DNA of 64,000 nt, taken from positions 2,831,583-2,895,582 of the forward strand of contig CP031518.1 in the NCBI GenBank assembly GCA_017161305.1. Reading direction: 5' to 3'. The position numbers and the translations under genes were made by a program. Of the stretch, positions 43,811-52,486 are shown in pieces. Under the pieces are notes generated by a model. That model worked only from the letters and a program-made list of their open reading frames with translations. It did not search any database and had not been told where the DNA came from. Source of the stretch: Treponema ruminis (GTDB taxonomy: Bacteria > Spirochaetota > Spirochaetia > Treponematales > Treponemataceae). How positions within the stretch are numbered: position 1 is the stretch's first letter; every line of letters starts with the position of its first letter.

Positions 43811-44791
43811 ATGAAACGAACAACCATCATGTCGCTCATGACCGTAGTGGCGCTCGCGTTGGCTGGCTGCGCGACGACCAGGAATGGGGACCAGGACGAG
43901 CAAGCGCCTGTGAGCGACATCGCCTTTTTCGCCCGAACGACTGGCGAGCATCCGGACAAGAGCGCCGATAGCGAGCTACAGGAGCTGATTGCCAGCGTGA
44001 AGCCTGGATACACCCAAGGTTCCTATACGGATAAAGAAACGGGATTGACCGTTCCTTACAACCTCTATCTGCCCCCCGATTACGATGCCTCCAAGAGCTA
44101 TCCGATGGTGGTCTTCATCGGTGACGCCACCACGGCGGGTACCGATATGGACTATCCGCTCACCCAAGGCTGGGGCGGCCTCATCTGGGCAAGCGGCGAT
44201 GCCGAGTGCATCGTCCTGAATCCGGTCTATCCCGACGTCGTCATCGATGACCACGATGCCTATACGGTCACCGATTACGTGAAGCTGACTCCGAGACTGA
44301 TTGGTGAGGTCGCGGGTACCTACTCGGTCGAGACTGACCGGATCTACGGGACCGGTCAGTCGATGGGCGCCATGACCACCTTGTATCTCGCCTCAAACTA
44401 TCCCGACCTGTACGCTGCTGTCCTGATTGTCGACGGCCAGTGGCCGGCCGGCCAGCTTCCGGAAGTCGCCAGCCAGCATATCATCTATATCGCCGCTGGT
44501 GGTGACGACAAGGCTGCCGCCGGACAGGAGGAGCTGAAACAGTACTTGACGGAGAAAGGCGTCGGCTATGGAGAGATTTCCCAGCTGGACGCGCAGGCCG
44601 ACCGCGACTCGTTAAATGGCCAAGTGCAGACGATGCTGGACGAAGGCAACGCGATCAACTTCATCACCTGGGCTTCTGGTACCGTCATGCAGGGTGTCTC
44701 CAGCAACATCACCAGCGAGCATATGGCCTCGTTCGATTACGGCTACAAGCTTTCCGCGGTGAGGAACTGGATTCTCTCCCAGACGAAATGA
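43811..44791 (+). CDS. Lipoprotein esterase/peptidase-like hydrolase
   Basis: 326 residues from the ATG at 43811, with GAGGAG eight bases upstream. The signal peptide ends in the lipobox LALAGC, so the protein is lipid-anchored. The hydrolase domain starts with LTVPYNLYLPPDYDASKSYP, the entry typical of PHB-depolymerase/feruloyl-esterase-like enzymes, and the nucleophile is in GTGQSMGAMTT. A histidine near the end (SEHMASFDYGY) is a candidate base. Substrate unknown. It ends six bases before the convergent GntR gene. Confidence 0.85.
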   Translation: MKRTTIMSLMTVVALALAGCATTRNGDQDEQAPVSDIAFFARTTGEHPDKSADSELQELIASVKPGYTQGSYTDKETGLTVPYNLYLPPDYDASKSYPMVVFIGDATTAGTDMDYPLTQGWGGLIWASGDAECIVLNPVYPDVVIDDHDAYTVTDYVKLTPRLIGEVAGTYSVETDRIYGTGQSMGAMTTLYLASNYPDLYAAVLIVDGQWPAGQLPEVASQHIIYIAAGGDDKAAAGQEELKQYLTEKGVGYGEISQLDAQADRDSLNGQVQTMLDEGNAINFITWASGTVMQGVSSNITSEHMASFDYGYKLSAVRNWILSQTK

Positions 44792-44797
44792 GGGAAC

Positions 44798-45424
44798 TCA
44801 CAGCAGGACTGCCGTGTCCGTCATGAAAAGGTGCTGATAGTCGTCGACCGTGCGGCGGAGGTGGTGGAGGACTTGCTTGCCGGCAAGTTCTCCATCCTTT
44901 TGCTGGATGGCGTCCAGAATAGCCTGGTGCTCAATGCGGGCAAGCGCCTCGCGCGCGGAATCTTCCTTGCTCGAGAGGACCCGGATCCTCTGGCATTGCG
45001 TCATCAATTTCCGCTCCATTTCCACCAGATAGCTGTTTCCGGCCAGCTGGGCGAGGATGCAGTGGAATGCGCAGTCGGCATCACCGCCTTGCCGTTCCAT
45101 CGCTTGTTCCACCTCGTCCTTGGTTACAGGGCGGGGCGCCTGCGCCAGCAGCCGGACAATCGCCGGTTCGATGATGCCGCGCGCCTGATAGACCATCGTG
45201 ATGTCTCCCACGGAAATGGGGGCGACCACCATGCCCCGGCTGGGCATGATCCTGACCAGGCCTTCTTCGGCGAGCTGGGTTACCGCCTCGTGCACCGGGG
45301 TGCGGCTGTATCCGAGCATCTCGATGAATGTCCGTTCGCTGATGATGTCCCCAGGTTTCAGCGTGCCATCGAGAATCTGGCCTTTGACCAGCGTGTATGC
45401 CTCTTCTTTCCGTGTGACTGCCAT
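44798..45424 (-). CDS. GntR/FCD-family transcriptional regulator
   Basis: 208 residues from the ATG at 45424, preceded by GGGGGT. The winged helix reads AYTLVKGQILDGTLKPGDII then SERTFIEMLGYSRTPVHEAV; the C-terminal FCD domain binds a metal and an acid ligand. It is divergent from the GlpA/GlpB-like operon, so it probably represses it until a small acid or phosphorylated intermediate binds. Reading frames extending to 45898 are antisense to the dehydrogenase gene and are excluded. Confidence 0.9.
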   Translation of the reverse strand: MAVTRKEEAYTLVKGQILDGTLKPGDIISERTFIEMLGYSRTPVHEAVTQLAEEGLVRIMPSRGMVVAPISVGDITMVYQARGIIEPAIVRLLAQAPRPVTKDEVEQAMERQGGDADCAFHCILAQLAGNSYLVEMERKLMTQCQRIRVLSSKEDSAREALARIEHQAILDAIQQKDGELAGKQVLHHLRRTVDDYQHLFMTDTAVLL

Positions 45425-45517
45425 TGAAGACCCCCGGGAAATTGTTGACAACTTCCAAAGAGAATGATATAGCGGAACCCAGCAATATGCAACCGATATA
45501 TCGGTTTGAGGATGGAA

Positions 45518-46981
45518 ATGTGTCCGAATTTTGATGTCGTGATTGTCGGAGGGGGCGTGGTCGGTTCCGCCATCGCCAGGGAATTGGCCCGCTACAAGCT
45601 GACCATCGCCGTCCTGGAGAAGAACCTGGACGTCTGCATGGAGACCAGCGGCCGCAATACCGGGGTGGTCCACGGAGGCTTCGCCTACGATGCCGGCTCC
45701 TTGAAGGCCAGGCTTTGCGTGCAGGGCAACCGCATGATGGGGGAACTTTCCGAGGAACTGGGTTTTGCCTTCCGCAGGTGCGGCAAGGTGCTGGTGGGCA
45801 ACACGGAGGCGGAATATCAGTCTCTGCTGAAGACTCTGCGCCAAGGCGAGCAGAATGGTGTGCGAGGGCTCCGGATGGTGGATGGAAAGGAGCTCCATGC
45901 CCTCGTGCCTTCGGTCGAGGGGCGTTTCGCGCTCTATTCCCCGGACAGCGGTATCGTCGATTCCTTCGGACTGACCATCGCATTGGCCGAGAACGCGGCA
46001 GCCAACGGGGTCCGGTATTTCCTAGGGCGGGAAGTGCGGAACATCAGGCGGGCCGATGGTAGTTGGTATGTCGAGGCTGGGGGCGGGGTATGCTGTCAGG
46101 CCCGCTGGGTCATCAACGCCGCAGGCCTGGGAGCAAAGCGGATCAGCGACCTGCTTGGCATCACCGGCTACCATGTGGTCGCCAGCAAGGACGACTACAT
46201 CATCCTCGACAACCGGCTGGGCGATTTGGTGCCCATGCCCATCTATACCGTGCCGAGCAACACCTATATGGGCATCCACGTTTCCTGTACTACCGACGGG
46301 AATGTCCTGCTTGGCCCCACCGCCGAGACATCGGACAACTTCTCCTACTACGGGACGGAGCAGAAGAATCTCGACATGCTCTATGAGAGCGCCATGGCGC
46401 TCTGGCCCCATTTCACACGGGGCGATTATATCCGCACCTACTCGGGCATCCTCCCCAAACTGGTTGACGAGGAAGGAAAGATCCAGGATTTCAAGATCGA
46501 GATCAGGGACCAGCAGGCTCCGCATGCCGTCAACCTGGTCGGCATCGAGTCCCCTGGCCTTACCGCTTCCACCCCGATCGCGAAGATGGTGGTGGAGATG
46601 GTCAAGGAACGGGAGCGATTGGAGCGAAACCCCGCCTTCATCCCGGAACGGAAGGAGCCCAAGCCTTTCCGGCTGATGACAAAGGAGGAACAGGCCGAGG
46701 CAGTCAGGAAGAATCCGGATTACGGGGAACTGGTCTGCCGTTGCCAGCAGGTCTCCAAGGCGGAAATCCTGCGGGCGATCCACAACCCGATCGGAGCGCG
46801 GACCATGGTGTCGGTCAAGTATCGGAGCCGGGCGATGATGGGGCGTTGCCAGGGTGGCTACTGCCAGATGCGGATTGCCCGGCTGCTGGAGGAAGAGGCG
46901 CATCTCAAGGATACCGAACTGACCTACGAAAGGCCGGGTTCATGGCTGTTTACGGGAAAAGTGAGGGGTGAGGAGCAATGA
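45518..46981 (+). CDS. GlpA-like FAD-dependent dehydrogenase with [2Fe-2S] tail
   Basis: 487 residues. I start at the ATG at 45518, six bases after GAGG. FAD-binding VVIVGGGVVGSAIARELAR at the N-terminus and GRNTGVVHGGFAY show the DAO/GlpA family. The C-terminal BFD-like domain has C407-x-C409 (VCRCQQVS) and CQGGYC, four cysteines for a [2Fe-2S] cluster. It resembles the large subunit of anaerobic glycerol-3-phosphate dehydrogenase, but hydroxyglutarate- or other hydroxy-acid dehydrogenation is equally possible. First gene of an overlapping three-gene operon. Confidence 0.9.
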   Translation: MCPNFDVVIVGGGVVGSAIARELARYKLTIAVLEKNLDVCMETSGRNTGVVHGGFAYDAGSLKARLCVQGNRMMGELSEELGFAFRRCGKVLVGNTEAEYQSLLKTLRQGEQNGVRGLRMVDGKELHALVPSVEGRFALYSPDSGIVDSFGLTIALAENAAANGVRYFLGREVRNIRRADGSWYVEAGGGVCCQARWVINAAGLGAKRISDLLGITGYHVVASKDDYIILDNRLGDLVPMPIYTVPSNTYMGIHVSCTTDGNVLLGPTAETSDNFSYYGTEQKNLDMLYESAMALWPHFTRGDYIRTYSGILPKLVDEEGKIQDFKIEIRDQQAPHAVNLVGIESPGLTASTPIAKMVVEMVKERERLERNPAFIPERKEPKPFRLMTKEEQAEAVRKNPDYGELVCRCQQVSKAEILRAIHNPIGARTMVSVKYRSRAMMGRCQGGYCQMRIARLLEEEAHLKDTELTYERPGSWLFTGKVRGEEQ

Positions 46982-48213
46982 GAGACATCGACGTGCTGAT
47001 CATCGGTGGCGGACCAGCGGGCCTTGCCGCGGCAATCGCCCTGGAGAAGGCGGGGATCCGGAACATCCTGGTTGTCGAGCGGGAGAGACAGCTCGGTGGA
47101 ATCCTGCGGCAGTGCATCCATGACGGTTTCGGACTGACCCGGTTTGGGGAGATGCTGAGCGGGCCCGAGTATGCCCAGCGCTTCATCGACGAGGTGGTGG
47201 AGCGTAAGGTTCCCTATCTGCTTGGTGCTGCCGTCACCGAGGTGACACCCCAGCGGCAGGTCACCTATGTCTCCCCTGCGGGAGTGGAGACCGTCCAGGC
47301 CAAGGCGGTGGTCTTCGCCATGGGATGCCGCGAGCGCCCTCGTGGAGCTCTCGCCATCCCCGGAGAGCGTCCCAGCGGAGTCTTCACCGCAGGAACCGCC
47401 CAGAACGCGATCAACCTGCAGAACAAGATGGTCGGCAAAGAGGTGGTGATCCTCGGCAGCGGGGACATCGGCATGATCATGGCCCGTCGCCTGACGCTGG
47501 AGGGAGCCCACGTGAAAGGCGTCTATGAGATCCAGCCGATTCCCAGCGGGTTGCCCCGGAATATCCAGCAATGCCTGGATGATTACGGGATTCCACTCCA
47601 CCTCAGCCATACCGTGACGGATATCCACGGAGCATCGAGGCTGACGGGAGTGACGGTCAGCCAGGTAGATCGGAACCTCAGGCCAATCAAGGGTACCGAG
47701 GAGGAGATTCCCTGCGATACGTTGATCCTTTCCGTCGGGCTGATTCCCGAGAACGAGCTGGCACGGAAGGCCGGCATCACCTTGGACCGGCATACCCGTG
47801 GCGCGGTTGTGGACCAATGGATGCAGTGCGACAAGCCCGGTTTTTTCGCCTGCGGAAACGTGCTGCACGTCCATGACCTGGTCGATTTCGTCTCTCTCGA
47901 AGCGGAAAAGACCGCCAGCGCCGTAGCCCGCTTCCTCCGCGAGGGAAGCCTTCCGGCCTGTCCGGTCCAGGTCACCGCGGGAGCAGGGCTGAACCATGTG
48001 CTGCCCGCGTCGATTTCCGGTGACGAGGATGTCACCTTCTCGATGCGCCCATCGGGTAAACTCATTGACGGAACCCTGAAGGTGACGCAAAACGGAAGGG
48101 TGCTGTACCAGAAGCGCCTGAGGAAAGCCCTTCCCGCCGTCATGATCGCGGTGACGGTGAAGCGCCAAGCCTTCCAGAAGGAAGGGAATGTGGAGGTGAG
48201 CCTGACATGCTGA
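46978..48213 (+). CDS. GlpB-like FAD/NAD(P) oxidoreductase
   Basis: 411 residues. It overlaps the previous gene by four bases (ATGA). LIIGGGPAGLAAAIALEKAG binds FAD, RQLGGILRQCIHDGFG is the conserved block after it, and VVILGSGDIGMIMARRL binds a second nucleotide. FFACGNVLHVHDLVDFVS resembles the redox-sensing end of this group. It probably passes electrons from the GlpA-like subunit to NAD(P) or another acceptor. The order GlpA-like, this protein, DUF1667 is common in anaerobes. Confidence 0.9.
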   Translation: MRDIDVLIIGGGPAGLAAAIALEKAGIRNILVVERERQLGGILRQCIHDGFGLTRFGEMLSGPEYAQRFIDEVVERKVPYLLGAAVTEVTPQRQVTYVSPAGVETVQAKAVVFAMGCRERPRGALAIPGERPSGVFTAGTAQNAINLQNKMVGKEVVILGSGDIGMIMARRLTLEGAHVKGVYEIQPIPSGLPRNIQQCLDDYGIPLHLSHTVTDIHGASRLTGVTVSQVDRNLRPIKGTEEEIPCDTLILSVGLIPENELARKAGITLDRHTRGAVVDQWMQCDKPGFFACGNVLHVHDLVDFVSLEAEKTASAVARFLREGSLPACPVQVTAGAGLNHVLPASISGDEDVTFSMRPSGKLIDGTLKVTQNGRVLYQKRLRKALPAVMIAVTVKRQAFQKEGNVEVSLTC

Positions 48214-48593
48214 AGACCTTTATCTGTATCCGTTGTCCGAACGGGTGCGAAGTGGCTGTAGACACCCAATCGTTCGAGACCCTGGGAAACCTTTGCCCCA
48301 AGGGGGCGGAGTACGCCAGGGAGGAATTGACTGGGCCGATGCGAACCATCGCCTCCTCGATGCTTGTGGAGGGTGGCGACCATCCGCTGGTCAGCGTCAG
48401 ACTGAGCAAGCCTGTTCCCAAGGCCCGGATCTTTCCGGTGATGGAACAGATCCGGAAGGCGAAGGCCCAGGCCCCGGTCAAGGCGGGAACGGTGTTGATT
48501 CCCGACGTGCTGGGTCTCGGTAGCGACGTGATCGCCACCACGAGCGTCGCCAAGGCCTGTCCCGCTGTTGACACGACGTCACGGGAAGGGTGA
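48207..48593 (+). CDS. DUF1667 protein
   Basis: 128 residues, overlapping the previous gene by seven bases. FICIRCPNGCEVAV then GNLCPKGAEYAREELTGPMR carries three to four cysteines and matches DUF1667, the small partner regularly placed third in these dehydrogenase operons. It presumably holds an iron-sulfur cluster and links the flavoproteins to another carrier; this is inference from context. The last residues (TTSREG) look like an ordinary tail. Confidence 0.87.
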   Translation: MLKTFICIRCPNGCEVAVDTQSFETLGNLCPKGAEYAREELTGPMRTIASSMLVEGGDHPLVSVRLSKPVPKARIFPVMEQIRKAKAQAPVKAGTVLIPDVLGLGSDVIATTSVAKACPAVDTTSREG

Positions 48594-48647
48594 ATGTAAC
48601 GATAGGGCCATGATATCGTGTCCCGATCTTTTCTGTGGGAGGAATCT

Positions 48648-49163
48648 ATGCATTTCATGGAAGTGGTTGCCAACCGGTTTTCTTGCAAGAAGTATGACGG
48701 GTCCAGGCCTGTGGAGCCGGAGAAGCTGCGGGCGGTACTGGAGGCCGGACGGCTTGCCCCTACGGCGAAGAACCTGCAGGAGCAGCACGTCTATGTCGTG
48801 CAGTCCCCCGAGGAACTCGCGAAGATCGACAGCGTCACGCCGTGCCGGTACGGTGCGCCGACCTGCCTGGTCGTCACCTATGACAAAAACCATGTCTTCA
48901 CCTATCCTGGCGGCCAGCGCGACTCGGGAGTGGAGGACGCGGCGATTGTCGCCACCCATATGCTTCTTGCTTCTGCGAATGCGGGATTGGATAGTTGCTG
49001 GGTGAACTTCTTCGACCCGGAGAAGGTAAAGGAAGCGCTTGCCCTTTCCGAAAGCGAGGAGGTGGTGATGATTCTGGACCTCGGCTACGGAGCCGCAGGA
49101 ACCAAACCGCTGGCGAACCACGCCAGCCGGAAACCGCTCTCCGAAACGGTTTCGTACCGGTAG
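48648..49163 (+). CDS. Nitroreductase-family flavoprotein
   Basis: 171 residues from the ATG at 48648, seven bases after GGGAGGA. FMN-binding residues appear in NRFSCKKYDGSRPVE (R/S-K-Y), LAPTAKNLQEQHVYVV (P-T-A-x-N) and LDLGYGAAGTKP. VEDAAIVATHMLLASANAGLDSCWVN is the family core. Such enzymes reduce nitro compounds, quinones or other acceptors with NAD(P)H. Shorter than NfsB, within the range of the small, BluB-unrelated subgroup. A hairpin terminator follows. Confidence 0.9.
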   Translation: MHFMEVVANRFSCKKYDGSRPVEPEKLRAVLEAGRLAPTAKNLQEQHVYVVQSPEELAKIDSVTPCRYGAPTCLVVTYDKNHVFTYPGGQRDSGVEDAAIVATHMLLASANAGLDSCWVNFFDPEKVKEALALSESEEVVMILDLGYGAAGTKPLANHASRKPLSETVSYR

Positions 49164-49172
49164 GCTTCTCGG

Positions 49173-49207
49173 CGGCGTTCCGACAGGAATGCCGCTTGTC
49201 CTATTTC
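49173..49207 (+). terminator. Probable terminator after the nitroreductase gene
   Basis: Ten-base arms GCGGCGTTCC (49173-49182) and GGAATGCCGC (49187-49196, one G-T) with loop GACA, followed by TTGTCCTATTT. Confidence 0.55.
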
Positions 49208-49265
49208 GGGGCGTCGGTGGATTTCTCTGCTTTTGGGCTCGCGTCATCTGGAAGAAAATCTCATC

Positions 49266-49295
49266 TTGATGTGGTTAGTACTTCCTAACTATACT
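49266..49295 (+). promoter_or_regulatory. Promoter of RND cassette 2 with spacer palindrome
   Basis: TTGATG (49266-49271), 18 bases, TATACT (49290-49295). The spacer holds inverted arms GTTAG (49274-49278) and CTAAC (49285-49289), a good place for a repressor. Confidence 0.6.
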
Positions 49296-49344
49296 GAAGG
49301 GGCAGTCGGTTTGCATTCCCGCAACCTGATAGTCTTGGAGGTCT

Positions 49345-51702
49345 ATGCGGATTACAAGCATCAATGGCGTCTTCCGGAGCATAGGGACGTGGCAAGTCGC
49401 CCATCGCTGGCCTTTGCTGGTTGTTACCGTTCTTATCTCGCTTTTCTGTCTTGCGGGTATCCCCCGTGCCAAATTTTCCAACCAGTCCGACGATTGGTTT
49501 GACGACACAGAGAAGGTGAAGGTCGATTCCGACCATTTCAAGGATATTTTTGGAAATGACGACTCGGTGATGGTGCTGGTGCAGGCCTCTGATGTGTTCG
49601 CCCCCGAGGTGCTCCAGGCCATCGACCAGTTGGGGGACGAGTTGCTTGCCTCCGTTCCTTACGCTGACAAGGTGACCAGCCTTACCACCGTGTCGGTGCC
49701 TACCGGAACCGAAGAAGGGTTTGAGGTTTCCAGTCCGTTCGCCGACGGAATACCTGACGACCCCAAGTTGCTGGCGGAGAAGAAGGCGTTCCTGCTGGGC
49801 AAGTCCTCGCTGAAAGACCATCTGGTCAGCAGTGACGCTACACAGACATGGGTTGTGCTTTCGCTGTTCCCTTACGACACCGACTCCGAGGAGGCGATGA
49901 TCAGAGTGGGCGACGCGGCACGCGGTGTGCTTGCGTCGGGCCGGTATACGAGCAGTCTGTATACGATGAAGGCGACCGGGATGTCCTATACCGAGGCGGA
50001 AGAGCATATCGTGGTCAACCACGAGACACGGGTCAGGGTGATGGGGGGCTTTGGCGTCATGCTGCTCTGCCTCGTCATTCTTGTCCACTCTCCCCGGGGA
50101 GTGGTGATTCCCATCCTTGCCACGTTCCTCGGTATCGGGTCAGTCTTCGGTCTTTCCGGCTGGCTCGGGGTGGAAGGAAACTCCACTTTGGTCACCTTGC
50201 CGATTTTGCTTGGGATGGCCCTTTCGGTAGGCTACGCGATCCACCTGATCGATGCCTTCCGCACCCATTTCCGACAAAGCTGCAGTCGGCGCCAGTCGGC
50301 GATAGACGCCGTCAGCGAGTGTGGGTGGCCGATTCTCTTTACCGTGCTGACAACGGTGGTCTCGTTGCTTTCTTTTCTGCTGGCCGACATGAAGCCGATG
50401 CGGTGGCTCGGCAGTATATCGGCGGCTGTGGTTCTTGCCGTCTATCTGTTCGTGATGGTGTTGGTTCCGGTCTTCATGAGTTTCGGCCGGGACAGGGTAC
50501 CAAGCCCGGAAGCGGTAGCCACCCAAGGAGCTACCCGGGCCGATCTGCTCTTCGGCCGTTTCGGACGGGTGGTCATTGCCAGAAGTCCGCTTGTCATCGC
50601 CATCTCCATAGCGGTCATTGCCTGGTCGATTCCGGGACTGGCGCGCACGCATGTCAACATGGACTATACGCAGATGATGGGGAAACGGATTCCGTATGTC
50701 GCGAGAATGCTTGATATCCTCAATTCCAAACTGGGGAGCCAGTACAGCTACGATGTGCTGGTCGAATGCCCTCAGGAAGGAGCTTTCAAACAGGCTGGGA
50801 CGATGGAGGCATTGGACCGGTTTGAGCGCTATCTGGGCGCTTTGAGCCAGACAAAGGTCACTGACGGCCAGCCCCGTACCACAAGTGTGGTACGCCTGGT
50901 CAAAGAGATGCACAGGACTTTGAACGGGGATGATGAGGCCTGTTACGCGATTCCTGAGGATGACGACCTGCTGTCGCAGGAACTTTTCTTGTACGAGATA
51001 TCTGATCCCGAAACCTTGTTCGATGAGCTGGACGAGGACTATCGGTACGCGCATATCCATGTGGAGCTCAATGGGTACGATGCCAACCAGATTCTCAAGG
51101 ACATATCCAGTGCCAAGGACTATGGACAAAGCCTTTTCCCGGGAGCCAAGGTTTCGGTTATCGGGCAGGTGGTCGAGTACGCGGCGATGAACGGCAAGGT
51201 GGTCAACGGCGAGCTCAAGTCCTTTGGCGGGTCCTTGGTGGTTGTCGCCATCCTGCTGATGGTGGTCTTCCAGTCGGTCCTGACCGGTCTGGTCGCCATG
51301 ATTCCCAACATCGTTCCGGTCCTGCTGGTAGGAGGGGCGATGGGGTGGACGAACACGCCGCTGGACATGATGACCATGACCATCATGCCGATGATCCTCG
51401 GTATCGCCGTCGATGACACGATCCACCTGACGACCCGTATCCGCTTCGAGATGGAGGATGGAACGACGACAGGCGCCATGGCGGTGGAGCGGTCGTTCCG
51501 GGAAATCGGCAAGACGATGTGCATGACCACGCTGATTCTCTGCTCGATGTTCCTCGTCTATTGCTTCAGTCCGATGATGGCTCTTCTTCGTATCGGCGTC
51601 CTTTCCATCATCGGTCTTGGCTCCGCTCTCGCGGCCGACTACACGCTGACGCCGGTATTGATCAATCTGCTTTCCAAACGCAAAGGAAAGAGGGAGGAGT
51701 GA
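49345..51702 (+). CDS. RND/MMPL-family transporter of cassette 2
   Basis: 785 residues, start with GGAGGT four bases upstream. A first helix (about 19-40), a periplasmic domain, five helices (MLLCLVILVHSPRGVVIPIL onward), a second periplasmic domain and a final helix block with ILGIAVDDTIHLTTRI. LGMALSVGYAIHLIDAF and this motif are the paired MMPL signatures. Same family and same gene context as the pump of cassette 1, but about 145 residues shorter and without the PSFGDD repeats. Predicted to move lipid or hydrophobic cargo from the inner membrane to the LolA-like partner. Confidence 0.92.
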   Translation: MRITSINGVFRSIGTWQVAHRWPLLVVTVLISLFCLAGIPRAKFSNQSDDWFDDTEKVKVDSDHFKDIFGNDDSVMVLVQASDVFAPEVLQAIDQLGDELLASVPYADKVTSLTTVSVPTGTEEGFEVSSPFADGIPDDPKLLAEKKAFLLGKSSLKDHLVSSDATQTWVVLSLFPYDTDSEEAMIRVGDAARGVLASGRYTSSLYTMKATGMSYTEAEEHIVVNHETRVRVMGGFGVMLLCLVILVHSPRGVVIPILATFLGIGSVFGLSGWLGVEGNSTLVTLPILLGMALSVGYAIHLIDAFRTHFRQSCSRRQSAIDAVSECGWPILFTVLTTVVSLLSFLLADMKPMRWLGSISAAVVLAVYLFVMVLVPVFMSFGRDRVPSPEAVATQGATRADLLFGRFGRVVIARSPLVIAISIAVIAWSIPGLARTHVNMDYTQMMGKRIPYVARMLDILNSKLGSQYSYDVLVECPQEGAFKQAGTMEALDRFERYLGALSQTKVTDGQPRTTSVVRLVKEMHRTLNGDDEACYAIPEDDDLLSQELFLYEISDPETLFDELDEDYRYAHIHVELNGYDANQILKDISSAKDYGQSLFPGAKVSVIGQVVEYAAMNGKVVNGELKSFGGSLVVVAILLMVVFQSVLTGLVAMIPNIVPVLLVGGAMGWTNTPLDMMTMTIMPMILGIAVDDTIHLTTRIRFEMEDGTTTGAMAVERSFREIGKTMCMTTLILCSMFLVYCFSPMMALLRIGVLSIIGLGSALAADYTLTPVLINLLSKRKGKREE

Positions 51703-51706
51703 AGAA

Positions 51707-52486
51707 ATGCGCAACATCTTGCTGATGGTTGTCCTGCTTGCCGTCAGGGGCGTTTTCGCCCATGCGGAGCCTTTGACAGGATACGAAATCGCCAAGCGTT
51801 CCGACGAGATTCCTGAAGGGACGACCTGTCAGGAGACAGCGACGATGACACTGGTCAACAAAAAGGGGAAGAGCCGGGTACGGGTCATCTCGATGTCCTC
51901 CAAGGACTATGGAGACGTGAAGAAGTCCGTCTTGGTCTTCTCCCAACCAAAGGACGTGGCAGGAGTGGCTTACCTGATGTTCGAGTGGGACGACCAGGAC
52001 AGGGACAACGACTGCTGGCTCTACCTTCCTGCCATGAAAAAGGTCAGGCGAATCAGTGGCTCTGGCAGGGAGGAGGACTTCATGGGAACCGATTTCACCT
52101 ACGACGACATGGGCGACCGGGGTGTGGAGAAAGATATCTTTACCTTGCTTGGCGAGGAGGATGTCGATGGACAGCCCTGCTACAAGGTCCAGGCGGTGGC
52201 GAAGGACAGTGCCGAACGGAATCCCCGAAGGATCGAATGGTACCGTACCAGCGATTGCCTGTTGCTCAAGGTGGAGCTCTACGACCGACAGGACATGCTG
52301 GAACGGGTGATGGTCTCGGAGGATATCCAGACAATCGACGGGTACCTGACCATAGGGAAAATGACGATCCAGAACGCGCAGACCGGCCACAAGACCATTC
52401 TGGAAATGTCTGACGTAGCCTATGACCAGAGCCTGGACGATTCCTTGTTCACGGTGGCGACAATCGAGCGGGGAAACCTCTTGTGA
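51707..52486 (+). CDS. LolA-like outer-membrane lipoprotein-sorting family protein, cassette 2
   Basis: 259 residues with signal peptide ending near FAHA. GYEIAKRSDEIPEG, CWLYLPAMKKVRRISGSG and EEDFMGTDFTYDDMGDRG match the equivalent segments of the cassette 1 protein (WIYMPSLRSTRR, KSFMGSDATYDDL), so the two are paralogues. The closing IQNAQTGHKTILEM also corresponds (NVQTGHSTKL). Predicted periplasmic acyl-chain carrier. It starts four bases after the RND stop and overlaps the barrel gene by four bases. Confidence 0.88.
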   Translation: MRNILLMVVLLAVRGVFAHAEPLTGYEIAKRSDEIPEGTTCQETATMTLVNKKGKSRVRVISMSSKDYGDVKKSVLVFSQPKDVAGVAYLMFEWDDQDRDNDCWLYLPAMKKVRRISGSGREEDFMGTDFTYDDMGDRGVEKDIFTLLGEEDVDGQPCYKVQAVAKDSAERNPRRIEWYRTSDCLLLKVELYDRQDMLERVMVSEDIQTIDGYLTIGKMTIQNAQTGHKTILEMSDVAYDQSLDDSLFTVATIERGNLL

